From contig JAJDDO010000029.1 in assembly GCA_029260265.1 (NCBI GenBank), positions 1 through 64,000 on the forward strand: DNA of 64,000 bases, written 5' to 3'. The notes under the pieces were generated by a model, which ran no database searches, was not told the origin of the DNA, and saw only the letters and a program-made list of their open reading frames with translations. Origin of the DNA: Phycisphaerales bacterium (GTDB taxonomy: Bacteria; Planctomycetota; Phycisphaerae; Phycisphaerales; UBA1924). The position numbers and the translations under genes were made by a program. This document shows, piece by piece, positions 43,112 to 52,420 of the stretch (position 1 is its first letter; each line of letters starts with the position of its first letter).

Positions 43112-43582
43112 ATGGAAACGACACTGATTATCCTCAAACCAGACGCGGTTCAGCGGGGGCTGATGGGGCAGATTATCTCACGGTTTGAGGACAAGGGTCT
43201 GGCGATCGTGGGGATGAAGATGATGACGATCTCCCAAGCGTTGGCCGGGACGCACTACGGCGATCACAAGGGCAAGCCGTTCTATGATGGGCTGGTTGGT
43301 TTTATGACCTCATCACCCGTGTGTGTGCTCGCGATTCAGGGTGTTGGTGCGATCTCGATCTGCCGCAAGATGATGGGCGCGACCTTTGGATCCAACGCCG
43401 AGGCGGGAACGATTCGAGGCGACTACGGCTCATCCAACTCGTTCAACCTGATCCACGGTTCGGATTCACCCGAGGCCGCGGCCAAGGAGATTGGGCTGTT
43501 CTTCGGCGAGGGTGATATCCAGACGATCGATCGCGCGATCGGAGGCTGGGTATACGACATGAGCTCGGGAACACCTGAGTGA
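43112..43582 (+). CDS. ndk: Nucleoside diphosphate kinase
   Basis: 156 residues. Begins METTLIILKPDAVQRGLMGQ and has the phosphohistidine region SNSFNLIHGSDSPEAAAKEI (histidine of the NxxHGSDS motif), with GTIRGDYG and the final FxEGD-type segment GLFFGEGDI. It transfers the gamma phosphate of ATP to other NDPs. The usual second residue pattern ERTL is ETTL here. Start at 43112 follows GGAGA, followed downstream by a terminator. Confidence 0.95.
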   Translation: METTLIILKPDAVQRGLMGQIISRFEDKGLAIVGMKMMTISQALAGTHYGDHKGKPFYDGLVGFMTSSPVCVLAIQGVGAISICRKMMGATFGSNAEAGTIRGDYGSSNSFNLIHGSDSPEAAAKEIGLFFGEGDIQTIDRAIGGWVYDMSSGTPE

Positions 43583-43602
43583 GTAGCCATTGATGAAATG
43601 AG

Positions 43603-43633
43603 AAACGCCCGGGCTGATGCCTGGGCGTTTTTT
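43603..43633 (+). terminator. Rho-independent terminator of ndk
   Basis: AACGCCCGGGC pairs with GCCTGGGCGTT around a TGAT loop, followed by TTTTTT. Confidence 0.85.
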
Positions 43634-43652
43634 CGTGGATCGAATGAAAGAA

Positions 43653-43679
43653 GAGCAGAGGCGAGACGCCTGTGCTGCA
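43653..43679. repeat. REP-like palindrome GGCGAGACGCC
   Basis: GCAGAGGCGAGACGCCTGTG with CTGC flank is a close relative of the palindromes at 12989-13071. It lies between the ndk terminator and the csrA stop. Confidence 0.6.
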
Positions 43680-43690
43680 AGGGGGGAAGT

Positions 43691-43921
43691 TTAGTTGGCG
43701 GTGGCGGGGTTGATCTTGCCGATGACGGGGTCTTCATCGAGTTCGAGCTCGATGACGATCTGCTCGGCGATCTCTCGGCGGTGGATTTCTACATCGCGGG
43801 GGAAGTCGAATGCGACGCGGACGCGTTCGCCTTTGACCGAGGCGATGCGAACGACACCGATGGGGTTCTGTGGGTCGCCGATGACGACTTCTTCGCCTTC
43901 TCTTCTTGTAATGACCAGCAT
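43691..43921 (-). CDS. csrA: Carbon storage regulator CsrA
   Basis: 76 residues starting MLVITRREGEEVVIGD, with VRIASVKGERVRVAFDFPRD and VEIHRREIAEQI: the CsrA RNA-binding dimer. It binds GGA motifs in mRNA leaders to control translation, in many bacteria including flagellin expression. The second ATG (43921) is chosen because the family starts with MLV and GGAG precedes it; a start at 43933 would add four residues. The C-terminal extension DPVIGKINPATAN is longer than in E. coli. Confidence 0.93.
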   Translation of the reverse strand: MLVITRREGEEVVIGDPQNPIGVVRIASVKGERVRVAFDFPRDVEIHRREIAEQIVIELELDEDPVIGKINPATAN

Positions 43922-44072
43922 CCTTGACTCCATGCTGCTTCGATCTTCATTGACCTGTCAGCTGCACTGAGTATACCTCACGGAGAGGTGAGAGCCAAGG
44001 AAAAAATCGCAACCTGATGAACGGGCAACCTTTGCGCGTGTGAGGATAGGCGATTTGGATGTGGGTTTGGTT

Positions 44073-44339
44073 TTACTCGACGGCTTCTACCGCGGTAATT
44101 TCGGGGATTCTGTCTTTGAGGTTCCGCTCGATGCCGATGCGGAGGGTCATGTCTGAAGAAGGGCACCCAACGCAGGCGCCGTGCATTTTGATGCGGGCGA
44201 CACCGGTATTGGTGACTTCGAGCAGTTCGAGGTCGCCGCCATCGGCCTGGACGGCGGGGCGGATGCGGTCAATGACAAAGGCCACCCGTTCGTGGAGTGT
44301 TGCGTCTGGGGGCATCGGGTTTTGTTGTTCGAGTTGCAC
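44073..44339 (-). CDS. NifU-like iron-sulfur scaffold protein
   Basis: 88 residues. The C-terminal NifU domain with VQADGGDLELLEV, then HGACVGCPSSDMTLRIGIE containing the CxxC pair that holds a cluster, then IPEITAVEAVE. It assembles or carries iron-sulfur clusters (Nfu type). An alternative start at the second methionine would shorten it by eight residues. Confidence 0.9.
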   Translation of the reverse strand: MQLEQQNPMPPDATLHERVAFVIDRIRPAVQADGGDLELLEVTNTGVARIKMHGACVGCPSSDMTLRIGIERNLKDRIPEITAVEAVE

Positions 44340-44494
44340 GCTGGTGTGTCCGTAGAGAGTTCTCTGGGGAAGTCTACGAATGGGTCAGGGTTGCTTCAAG
44401 TGTCCGGGCGGGGTTGGCGTGGAGATTCTGTACACAGAGGTTTCTTTTGGGGGAACGCTCGGCAGGGGGTTTGGGCGGATCTACACTGGTTGCT

Positions 44495-46054
44495 ATGACG
44501 AAATGTACACTTTCGGTTCGATCGCGTCGGTTTTTTCGTTTGTTCTTGCTTGGTGCTGTGGGCGTCACCCTGGTGGGGTGCTCGGGGTTCCAGAGCGAGA
44601 AATATCAAAGCACGGGAAATCCGTTGCTTGATCTTCGAAATCCTGAGCTGTTCGAGCGTGATCGCATCGCGGCGGCACGGGAGTCTTGGGAAGAGGTCGA
44701 GATGGGTGTGCGTGTTCGTGAGAGGACACGCCAGGCGTTCAAGAATCTTGCTTGGTCGCGTTCAACCTCGTTTGAGCTTCGGCTCACGGTGCTCGAGTTG
44801 TTGATGTCGGATACATCCGAGGAGGGCAGCGCGGATTCGAAGCGGATGGCGCGGCTGCTGTTGCCGACAGAGAAATCACCCGAGGTGATCCGCGTGCTCT
44901 GTAACGCGTGCGTGACCAATGGGTGGGATGATCTGGTGCCTGCGCTCGTGCGGAGTTATTCGAGGGAGAGCCCGAATGTCCCTGATGGTGATCGTGATGA
45001 GCGTATCGCGATCGATGCGTTGCGGAATGGCGAGGCTGTGGAGGCGGTGGTCTTCGAGATTTTTCTTGACCCTGGAGCCGGGCTTGATGATGGGCAGGAG
45101 TTGGCGGTGCTTCGGGTTGCCAAGCGGACACGCGATGACGCTTGGGGTTTGCTCAGCCGTCTCGATGGTGGGCGGGGGATGCGTGAGCGTTTGCTCGCAT
45201 CAGTCGATGTCGGCTCGTTGCGTGATGCCCAAACCGGGATGGTGCTTGGGGATCTTGGACGGGTGTGGGAAGGGTTTGGCTTTTTACCAAGCACGGCGCT
45301 CGAGCTTGAATGGCTTGAGGGGATCCTGCGGAACCCTGTGAAGGCAAAGGATGAAAAGAATCAGCAGTGGTGGGCGGATGCGAAGGGCGTCTTTGATGGA
45401 CTGAGCAGTGAGCAGCGTGAGGGGTTGTCGCTTCGGCATCTTGAGGCTTTGCGATGGGCATCCGCGCACCGTCCGGCTTGGATTGAAATGGATCTGCGAT
45501 CGCTCAGGGGTGTGCTCGCGGATCGGTTGGCGGGGCGTGAGCACCAGAAACGCAAGTCGGAGAAGGGTGAATCGCGGCGGCTTGAATCCCTCAGGGATTG
45601 GTCATCGCAGATGACTTGGGCGGATGTGCTTGGCATCCTGGTTATTGATGAAGCCATCAGCGGAGCAGAGCTGATCGAGCAGGTGTTTATCCAGCGTGAG
45701 TTGGATCGGAAGGATACAAAGACAGAATACGGCGGGATCATTGATGTGGACGGCGGGGATGAATACCGGGTGGTGTTCTTTCGCCCGCGTGCGCGTGACC
45801 GTGTGAGTGATGAACGGTTTGTGGCGTCGGATGACATGATGCGTTTTTCGGATCGGGCGATCGCTCATTATCATTTCCACGCCAACAAGCGGAACAACGC
45901 GAAGTACGCCGGCCCATCGGGCGGGGATCTGATCAACGCGTCGCTTTCAGGTCGGGCATGTGTGGTGTTTACCTCGCTCGGGAAGCGTGAGTTGAATGTT
46001 GATGTGTATCTGCCGAGCGGTGTGGTGATCGATCTGGGAAGAATTGTTCGGTAG
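44495..46054 (+). CDS. Large predicted lipoprotein, unknown function
   Basis: 519 residues. N-terminus MTKCTLSVRSRRFFRLFLLG with the lipobox LVGCS, so probably anchored in a membrane. The mature part is mostly helical with repeated ELLMSD / LLPTEK / VLCNACVTNGW segments, perhaps HEAT-like, and ends in a beta-rich region of about 130 residues (GGDEYRVVFFRPRARD, HYHFHANKRNNAKYAGPSGG, ASLSGRACVVFTSLG) that resembles an isopeptidase or JAB-like fold only vaguely. No family assigned. TACACT ends 7 bases before the ATG with no ribosome site. Confidence 0.65.
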   Translation: MTKCTLSVRSRRFFRLFLLGAVGVTLVGCSGFQSEKYQSTGNPLLDLRNPELFERDRIAAARESWEEVEMGVRVRERTRQAFKNLAWSRSTSFELRLTVLELLMSDTSEEGSADSKRMARLLLPTEKSPEVIRVLCNACVTNGWDDLVPALVRSYSRESPNVPDGDRDERIAIDALRNGEAVEAVVFEIFLDPGAGLDDGQELAVLRVAKRTRDDAWGLLSRLDGGRGMRERLLASVDVGSLRDAQTGMVLGDLGRVWEGFGFLPSTALELEWLEGILRNPVKAKDEKNQQWWADAKGVFDGLSSEQREGLSLRHLEALRWASAHRPAWIEMDLRSLRGVLADRLAGREHQKRKSEKGESRRLESLRDWSSQMTWADVLGILVIDEAISGAELIEQVFIQRELDRKDTKTEYGGIIDVDGGDEYRVVFFRPRARDRVSDERFVASDDMMRFSDRAIAHYHFHANKRNNAKYAGPSGGDLINASLSGRACVVFTSLGKRELNVDVYLPSGVVIDLGRIVR

Positions 46055-46134
46055 CGCAACCGAGCCTATCGAATCTAAACCGTGATCTGCCGGCTTCGGG
46101 TGCTTTGGGTGGTTGTCCGTTGGGTGCGGTTTGC

Positions 46135-46140
46135 TACAGT
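46135..46140 (+). promoter_or_regulatory. -10 box TACAGT for the AST-like operon, leaderless
   Basis: TACAGT ends 5 bases before the ATG at 46146 and no Shine-Dalgarno sequence is visible, matching the spacing at 9577, 9853 and 19643. Confidence 0.5.
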
Positions 46141-46145
46141 TGCCG

Positions 46146-47363
46146 ATGGAACTGAGTGCTCTCGAACAACGGATCGTCGATAATGTTTCTCAGCGCAAGG
46201 GTGCGTTGCTTGAGGATCTGCGGCTGCATGTCGGGATTCCTACGGGCGGTTTTCATCAAGCGGGGATCGAAGAGACACGCGAGCGGTTTGGTATTCGGCT
46301 GCAGGAACTCGGCGCCAATACGCGCATGGTGCAGCCTGATGGAAAACCGGATTGGTTGCTTGGCGCGCAGGCGGGGGCGTACATGCCTCCGACGGCGGTG
46401 TGCGAGCGGCTCAACGGCGCGATCGAGAACCGGGTGATGATCGCGGGGCATCTTGATACGGTGCATGATCCAGAGGGTGATTTCAAGGATCTCTCGATCA
46501 ATCCTGATGGGAAGACGGCGCTCGGCCCCGGGTGTGTAGACATGAAGGGAGGGCTGGTGATCGCGGTGGCGGCGCTTGAGGCGCTCGAGGATTGCGGGGT
46601 GAAAGCCAACTGGACCTTTACGATGAACGGGGATGAGGAGACCGGGACTTACCATTCTGAGCGCGCGTTGCAAGACGAGGCGAGGAAGCATGACTTTGGG
46701 CTCGCGCTCGAGCCGGCGATGGCAGGCGGGGAGCTTGCGATCGAGCGGATGGGGTCTGGGCAGTTCATGATCGAGACAACCGGGAAGAGTGCGCATGTTG
46801 GGCGTGCGTTCGGCGACGGTGTTTCCGCGGTCAATGAGCTTGCACGGTGTATTTTGAAGACGGCTGAGATGCCTCGCCCGGAAGATGGGATGATTCTGAA
46901 TATCGGACCGATCAGGGGTGGGGTTGCGACGAACGCGGTGCCTGATTCTGCGGCGGCGTGGGGGAATGTGCGGTTCGCGGACAATGAGATCGCCGATGAA
47001 CTGGGCGGTATGCTCGATGCTTTGCAGACAGAACCTGATGCGATGCCGGGGGTGATTGTTCGGCGGAGCTTTAATCGCCCGGCCAAGCCACTGATCCCGG
47101 AGACGGAGTCGCTCGCTTTGAGAGCGCGGGCGGTTGCTGAGGCGCTCGGGCAGAAGCTGCCGTTTGCATCGACGGGTGGGGTATGCGACGGGAATGTCAT
47201 GCAGCATGCCGGGCTGCCCACGATTGATACACTTGGAGTGCGGGGGGGCGGTTTGCATACCCCTGATGAATGGATTGATTTGACGAGCCTCGTTGAACGC
47301 TGTCAGTTGCTGGCGATTTTGGTCGCCAGGTTGAGTGCAGGCGGTTCCGCGGCGGAAACCTAA
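46146..47363 (+). CDS. M20-family zinc deacylase/peptidase
   Basis: 405 residues. Zinc-site motifs of the ArgE/DapE/CPG2 family: MIAGHLDTVHD (first ligand and catalytic Asp), GPGCVDMKGGLV (bridging Asp), MNGDEETGT (catalytic Glu) and a late histidine in GVRGGGLHTPDEW. The dimerisation domain carries TTGKSAHVGRAFGDGVSAVN. First gene of an operon with an aminotransferase, AstA and AstD, so a desuccinylase role in place of the M14 enzyme AstE is likely. An acetylornithine deacetylase-like role is the alternative. Confidence 0.85.
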   Translation: MELSALEQRIVDNVSQRKGALLEDLRLHVGIPTGGFHQAGIEETRERFGIRLQELGANTRMVQPDGKPDWLLGAQAGAYMPPTAVCERLNGAIENRVMIAGHLDTVHDPEGDFKDLSINPDGKTALGPGCVDMKGGLVIAVAALEALEDCGVKANWTFTMNGDEETGTYHSERALQDEARKHDFGLALEPAMAGGELAIERMGSGQFMIETTGKSAHVGRAFGDGVSAVNELARCILKTAEMPRPEDGMILNIGPIRGGVATNAVPDSAAAWGNVRFADNEIADELGGMLDALQTEPDAMPGVIVRRSFNRPAKPLIPETESLALRARAVAEALGQKLPFASTGGVCDGNVMQHAGLPTIDTLGVRGGGLHTPDEWIDLTSLVERCQLLAILVARLSAGGSAAET

Positions 47364-47376
47364 GGAGGCTTTTGCC

Positions 47377-48822
47377 ATGACCCAGACAACGACAGGAACA
47401 ACGGTTGGTGATCAGATTCTGCACGACTCGAAACTCAATAGCATGGTTGATGAGATGGTCGAGCGGATCGTGGAGCAGTCTTCACAGATTACAGATGTGC
47501 GAGAGCCGAACCCAGAGCTCAAGGAGTCTTTCCAGGATCTGCTCGACCGGTGTGCAGCGGTGAAGGGGCGTGGGCTGATGTACCCGTCGCTGGGATCCGG
47601 GGCGGGGAATGGTGCGCTCGTTGAGATGGCGGACGGATCAGTGAAGTGGGATATGCTCACGGGCATCGGGGTGCATTTTCTTGGGCATGGGAATCCGAAG
47701 GTGCTCAAGGCGCAGCTGATCGCGGGGCTCAACGAGACGGCCAAGCACGGGAACCTGCAGACAAACTTTGGGGCGTATGAGTTCGGCGAAAGGCTGATCG
47801 AGCACGCATCAAAGGGATCGAATCTGAAGCATGCGTTCCTCACCACATCGGGTGCGATGGCCAACGAGAGCGCGATCAAGGTATGCTATCAGAAGCACGC
47901 CCCGGCTTCGCGGGTGCTTGCGTTTGAGCATTGTTTCATGGGGCGGAGTGTGACGATGTGTCAGCTCGGTGATTCGGCGGCGGGGCGTCAGGGCGTGCCC
48001 CTGTCGACGCTGGTGAACTATGTGCCGTTCTATACAGAGGCCGCCGCGGAGCAGATGGGCGGGGCAAACAAGTTTATTGATTATGCGGTGGGGCGCTTGC
48101 AGCGGTACATTAATCGGTACCCGAATCAGCATGCTTGTTTCATCTTTGAGTTGGTGCAGGGCGAGGGCGGGTTTAATGTCGCCAAGCGTGAGTTCCTCAA
48201 GGAGTTGATGGAATGCTGCAAGGCCAATGAGATCGCGGTATGGGATGATGAGATTCAGACTTTCGGGCGGACCGAAGAGATGTTCGCTTACGACATGTAC
48301 GGGCTGGGCGAGTATGTTGATGTGCTGTGCGTAGGGAAGATGACGCAGGCATGTGCAACCATGTTCACCGAGGAGTACAACCCGCAGGCGGGTTTGTTGA
48401 GCGGGACCTTTACCGGGACTACCTCCGATTTCACCATCGGCAATGCGTTGATTGATGAGCTGGCGAGCGGCGGGTACTACGGTAAGGACGGCAAGTTTGC
48501 CAAGCATCACGCGGAGTTCTGCAAGATGACCCGGGCGATGGCCGACAAGCACCCCGATTGGTTCCCTGAGGTGCAGGGCTCGCATGATATCGTGTGCGGC
48601 GTTGGGGGGATGATGCGGATGACGCCGTTCGGCGGCGACAAAGCCAAAATCGTTCGGGCGTGCCGCGTTGCGTATGACGAGGGTGTGATTTGCTTCTATT
48701 GCGGGCATGGTCCGTTCCATCTTCGGATGTTACCGCCGTTGCCGGTGATGAAGCTGGAGGATTGGGCTCGCGTGTTTGCGCGGTTGGAAGTTGCGTTGGG
48801 CAAGGTTGCCTCGGAAGTCTAA
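47377..48822 (+). CDS. Class III (ornithine-type) aminotransferase, AstC-like
   Basis: 481 residues. PLP-dependent fold type I, class III, with TSGAMANESAIKVCYQKHAP, VQGEGGFNV, WDDEIQTFGRTEEMF and the cofactor lysine in CVGKMTQACATMF. In the AST pathway this step converts N2-succinylornithine plus 2-oxoglutarate to succinylglutamate semialdehyde. An N-terminal extension of about 50 residues precedes the fold. RBS AAGGAGG; 13 bases after the M20 gene. Neighbours decide the assignment; family sequence alone would allow several amines. Confidence 0.85.
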   Translation: MTQTTTGTTVGDQILHDSKLNSMVDEMVERIVEQSSQITDVREPNPELKESFQDLLDRCAAVKGRGLMYPSLGSGAGNGALVEMADGSVKWDMLTGIGVHFLGHGNPKVLKAQLIAGLNETAKHGNLQTNFGAYEFGERLIEHASKGSNLKHAFLTTSGAMANESAIKVCYQKHAPASRVLAFEHCFMGRSVTMCQLGDSAAGRQGVPLSTLVNYVPFYTEAAAEQMGGANKFIDYAVGRLQRYINRYPNQHACFIFELVQGEGGFNVAKREFLKELMECCKANEIAVWDDEIQTFGRTEEMFAYDMYGLGEYVDVLCVGKMTQACATMFTEEYNPQAGLLSGTFTGTTSDFTIGNALIDELASGGYYGKDGKFAKHHAEFCKMTRAMADKHPDWFPEVQGSHDIVCGVGGMMRMTPFGGDKAKIVRACRVAYDEGVICFYCGHGPFHLRMLPPLPVMKLEDWARVFARLEVALGKVASEV

Positions 48823-48842
48823 AGAAAACACGGAGGTTTCCA

Positions 48843-50039
48843 ATGTATGTTGTTCGACGCGCGAAACAGACTGATATCCCGACCTTGCTGAAGATGGCCA
48901 AGATGGTTCACTTCATCAATCTCCCTGCGGATAAAGAGATCATCGGGCAGAAAATTGTGAACTCTCGGCGGAGTTTCATGCGGGCTGCGGGCAACCGGAG
49001 GGTTGCTCGGCGTGGTCCGATTGATGCCGGCAACGGGGGGATCAGTGAAGCGACGGCTGCGGCTGATTTGTTCATGTTTATCCTCGAGGATCTGAACTCT
49101 CCGGGCTGTATTGGGACGAGCCAGCTGATCTCACAGATGGGGGGGCCTGAGAATCCGAATGTGTGTTTCAAGCTGGAGACTCGGGAAAAATATTCCGAGG
49201 CATTGAAGTTTGGGACCAAGAGCATGGTCGCGAGGGTCCACCTGGATGGGACTGGCCCGACGGAGCTCGGGGCGCTGATTACACAGCCTTCATTCCGTGG
49301 GCACCCGTTGAAGCTTGGGCGGTTTATTGGGCTCGTGCGGTTTCATTTCATTGGTTTGCACAGGCGGATGTTTCGGCCAACGGTGCTTGCGGAGTTGATG
49401 GCGACGATCACCGCCGACGGGCACAACCTGCTCTGGGATAACCTCGGGAGGAGGTTTATCCCGCTGAGTTATTCGGAGGCCGATCGGTTCTGCCAGCATT
49501 CGAGAGAGTTTATGACCGCGTTGCTCCCGACGGGTGATATACATCTTTCGCTCTTGCCGCCCGAGGCTCGGGCGTTGGTCGGGGAGGTCGGGCCCGAGAC
49601 GGTCCCCGCGAGGAAGATGCTGGAAAAGCTGGGCTTTGAGTACCACAACTTCGTCGACCCGTTTGATGGTGGCCCGTATGTGACGGCGAAGACATCAGAG
49701 ATTGACATTGTCAAGGACACTGTGAAGACGACCTTCGGCAAGCCAGTGCCTCAAGCGAAGACGAATGAGCGAGGGATCGTTTCGCATCTCGCCAAGGACG
49801 GCGAGTTCCATGCGGTGCAGACCGCGTTCTGGATTGATTCAGCCGGGCGAGTGTGTGTGACACGCGATGCGATGGACGCGATGATGGCGTTGGAGGGCAA
49901 CGAGGCGGGGTACACGCCGATGTTTGTTCCTGTTCAGCCGGGGCGATCGCCGAAGAAGGGCGCGGCCCATAAGAAGCCGGCACCAAAGAAAGCGGTTCGT
50001 AAGAAGACCAGTAAAAAAACATCAAAGAAAAAATCCTGA
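48843..50039 (+). CDS. astA: Arginine/ornithine N-succinyltransferase (AstA) with lysine-rich tail
   Basis: 398 residues. N-terminus YVVRRAKQTDIPTLLKMAKM, then GALITQPSFRGHPLKLGRFI, LLWDNLGRRFIPLSYSEADR, LLPTGDIHLSLLP and MLEKLGFEYHNFVDPFDGGP follow AstA along its length. It transfers succinyl from succinyl-CoA to arginine or ornithine. The last 30 residues (KKGAAHKKPAPKKAVRKKTS and more KK) are a histone-H1-like tail absent from E. coli AstA. An insertion near residues 45-80 (SRRSFMRAAGNRRVARRGP) is also lineage-specific. RBS CACGGAGG. Confidence 0.9.
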   Translation: MYVVRRAKQTDIPTLLKMAKMVHFINLPADKEIIGQKIVNSRRSFMRAAGNRRVARRGPIDAGNGGISEATAAADLFMFILEDLNSPGCIGTSQLISQMGGPENPNVCFKLETREKYSEALKFGTKSMVARVHLDGTGPTELGALITQPSFRGHPLKLGRFIGLVRFHFIGLHRRMFRPTVLAELMATITADGHNLLWDNLGRRFIPLSYSEADRFCQHSREFMTALLPTGDIHLSLLPPEARALVGEVGPETVPARKMLEKLGFEYHNFVDPFDGGPYVTAKTSEIDIVKDTVKTTFGKPVPQAKTNERGIVSHLAKDGEFHAVQTAFWIDSAGRVCVTRDAMDAMMALEGNEAGYTPMFVPVQPGRSPKKGAAHKKPAPKKAVRKKTSKKTSKKKS

Positions 50040-50066
50040 ACGACGAGTTCGTGACGAGGTAAAAAA

Positions 50067-51608
50067 ATGACAACGGGAGCTCTTCGGCATTCTCCATCGA
50101 ATCTGATCGGTGGGCAGTGGGTATCGGTTGCGGGTGATGAGATTGTTTCGACGATGCCTGCTCATCCCGATCGGGTTGTTTGGTCTGGGACGGGTTCGGT
50201 GGGTGCGGTCGAGGCGGCGATGCATGCGGCGCGGTCTGCGCTCGGCGAATGGGCATCGTGGACGATGGAGCGGCGGATCGAGGTGCTTCGTTCGTATCAA
50301 GAGATCGCCAGGGCACGCGCCGTCGAGCTTGGCGAACTCATTTCCGACGAAACCGGTAAGGCGATGTGGGAATCAAAGGCGGAGGCGGGGCTGATCGCGG
50401 GCAAGGTCGATATCACGATCGAAGAAGGGATCCATAGCGGGCGGCAGCGGGTTTCAGGCTTCGATTTTCAGCTCAATGAGACGAAGAATGCGCGGTGCAG
50501 CTTTCATCCGCACGGGGTGATGGCGGTAGTTGGGCCGTTCAACTTCCCGGCGCATCTGCCCAATGGGCATATTGTCCCGGCGTTGTTGATGGGGAACACG
50601 GTGGTCTTCAAGCCATCGGAAAAAACACCGGCGGTGGGGCAGATGATCGCTGAGATGTTTGACGAGGCGTTGCGGATGCATGAGGCGCCCGCGGGCGTCG
50701 TGAATCTTGTGCATGGAGCGGCGGAGGAATCGCGGGTGCTGTGCGGGCATCATGATGTCAACGGCGTGTTGTTCACCGGGTCGTGGGATGTGGGGCGGAA
50801 GATTCAAGAAGCGAATCTGGATTACCCGGGCAAGATTGTTGCGCTCGAGATGGGCGGGAATAATCCGACGATTATCATGCCTGATGCGGATATCTATCAG
50901 GCGGTTGTCGAGGTGGTGCGGTGCGCATTCAACACGACAGGGCAGCGGTGCACGAGCACACGGCGGCTGATTGTCCACGAGGCGATTGCGGATCGGGTTG
51001 TCACCGGGGTTCTGAAGGCTGCCTCGAACCTGCTTGTTGGTGATCCCCGATCAGCGAATCCGGTGTTTATGGGGCCGATTATTTCTGAACAAGCACGCAA
51101 TGCCGTCTTCGCCTTCGAGAAACGATTGGCGGAGACCGGCGGGCGTGTTCTGCTGGAATCAATGGGTCTACCGGATCATGACGGTTGGTATGTGACGCCC
51201 TCGGTTGTGGAAGTTGAGCGGTTTGCTATGGGCACAGATGATTGTGGGTGCGACGAGGAGTTGTTTGGACCATTGTTGCGGGTGTGCACGGTGGGCTCGT
51301 TTGATGATGCGCTTGAGCAGGCGAATGCGACGCGGTACGGGCTGTCGGCTTCATTGTTTTCTGCTGATGAAGAACACCAGCGGGCGTTCTTGGCCAATGC
51401 CCACGCGGGTTGCCGGAACATCAACTGCGGGACCGCGGGGGCCAGCAGCAAGCTCGCGTTCGGTGGGCTTGGGTGGTCTGGGAATCATCGCCCGGCGGGA
51501 GCGTTTAGCCTGGATTACTGTGCCTATCCGGTGGCGAGCATGACCGAGACCGGCGACGGGTGCATGATCCCGACGGGGATGCGCGTCGAGTGGAGCTGGG
51601 TCGACTGA
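50067..51608 (+). CDS. astD: Succinylglutamate semialdehyde dehydrogenase (AstD)
   Basis: 513 residues, aldehyde dehydrogenase superfamily. Motifs: GVMAVVGPFNFPAHLPNGHI, FKPSEKTPAVGQ, LFTGSWDVGRK (cofactor loop), ALEMGGNNP (general-base Glu) and NTTGQRCTSTRRL with the catalytic cysteine. It fits AstD, which oxidises N-succinylglutamate 5-semialdehyde with NAD to succinylglutamate. Last gene of the AST-like operon, 27 bases after astA, convergent with the next gene. Confidence 0.92.
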   Translation: MTTGALRHSPSNLIGGQWVSVAGDEIVSTMPAHPDRVVWSGTGSVGAVEAAMHAARSALGEWASWTMERRIEVLRSYQEIARARAVELGELISDETGKAMWESKAEAGLIAGKVDITIEEGIHSGRQRVSGFDFQLNETKNARCSFHPHGVMAVVGPFNFPAHLPNGHIVPALLMGNTVVFKPSEKTPAVGQMIAEMFDEALRMHEAPAGVVNLVHGAAEESRVLCGHHDVNGVLFTGSWDVGRKIQEANLDYPGKIVALEMGGNNPTIIMPDADIYQAVVEVVRCAFNTTGQRCTSTRRLIVHEAIADRVVTGVLKAASNLLVGDPRSANPVFMGPIISEQARNAVFAFEKRLAETGGRVLLESMGLPDHDGWYVTPSVVEVERFAMGTDDCGCDEELFGPLLRVCTVGSFDDALEQANATRYGLSASLFSADEEHQRAFLANAHAGCRNINCGTAGASSKLAFGGLGWSGNHRPAGAFSLDYCAYPVASMTETGDGCMIPTGMRVEWSWVD

Positions 51609-51620
51609 AGCTCGGTTTGG

Positions 51621-52361
51621 TTAGGAAGTCTTGCGAAGATTGAGCACGAGTTCAACCTGCCCGACAGGTTGATTGAGGGATCGTGCGATCTCGACCGTGC
51701 CGAGCCCGTCATCCGCAAGATGCAGGATTCGTTCGTTGATCTGATCTTGTGCGGAGCCGGGCGATAATCGCGTTGGCTCGGAGGGTACGCGTTCGGCGAG
51801 GTCCTGATCGAGCCGGGCTCGATCAAGGAGGGTTGGGTCGATCGCGCGTTGATGCTGCTGGTCAGCATGGGAAGCGATCTGGCGTTCGGATGTGAGCTCG
51901 GCGGGGTTGGCACGCTGAACCGCTGTGATGTGGCGATTGAGGAGATCGAGTTTGCGGTCGGCTTCTTCGAGAAGCAACTCGAGGCGGGCAGCCTTGTTAT
52001 CGAGCTGGGCGCCGACCCTGCGTGCGAGTTGCTCAGCATCGACCATGGATCTGGATGACGGGTCCATCGAAGACTGTGCCCGCTCGTGGATTTCGGCGAT
52101 CCTTGCTGCGGGTGATGGGGTCTGGCGATCGCGGGCTTTCCTGATGCGGTGACCTTTCCGCAATGAACGGAAGAGCACCATGATGGCCAAGAGGACACCA
52201 CCGGCGAGTAGTAGGCTGGGGATCAATGGGTTGTCTTGGGCTTGCTCAAGGATCGAGCCTGAGGGCTCGGCGGTAAGTGCACCGGTGCTCTGTGCCCCGT
52301 TTTCGGCGGGTGGCAGGGCGGTGTTGGACTCGATGGAGGGGTCTGCTGGGCCGACTTGCAC
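51621..52361 (-). CDS. Single-pass membrane protein with coiled coil and C-terminal HTH-like region
   Basis: 246 residues. GTG at 52361 follows AGGAG; an upstream ATG in frame has no support. One helix (LIPSLLLAGGVLLAIMVLFR), a long coiled coil (residues about 90-150, with DAEQLARRVGAQLDNKAARL) and a C-terminal segment AQDQINERILHLADDGLGTV with EIARSLNQPVGQVELVLNLR that looks like a sigma-70 region-4-type HTH. Planctomycete-type DUF with unknown role; the layout suggests a cell-envelope or motility-linked regulator. Confidence 0.65.
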   Translation of the reverse strand: MQVGPADPSIESNTALPPAENGAQSTGALTAEPSGSILEQAQDNPLIPSLLLAGGVLLAIMVLFRSLRKGHRIRKARDRQTPSPAARIAEIHERAQSSMDPSSRSMVDAEQLARRVGAQLDNKAARLELLLEEADRKLDLLNRHITAVQRANPAELTSERQIASHADQQHQRAIDPTLLDRARLDQDLAERVPSEPTRLSPGSAQDQINERILHLADDGLGTVEIARSLNQPVGQVELVLNLRKTS

Positions 52362-52420
52362 CTTTGGTCTCCTGGAGAGAGTTGGATACGGACAAAGAGA
52401 GTGTAACACAATATCATGCC

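Noticed and set aside
46134..47378. Antisense frame of 414 codons opposite the M20 gene
   Set aside because: Its sequence is arginine/histidine/proline-rich shadow coding, while the plus-strand frame has all zinc-site motifs.
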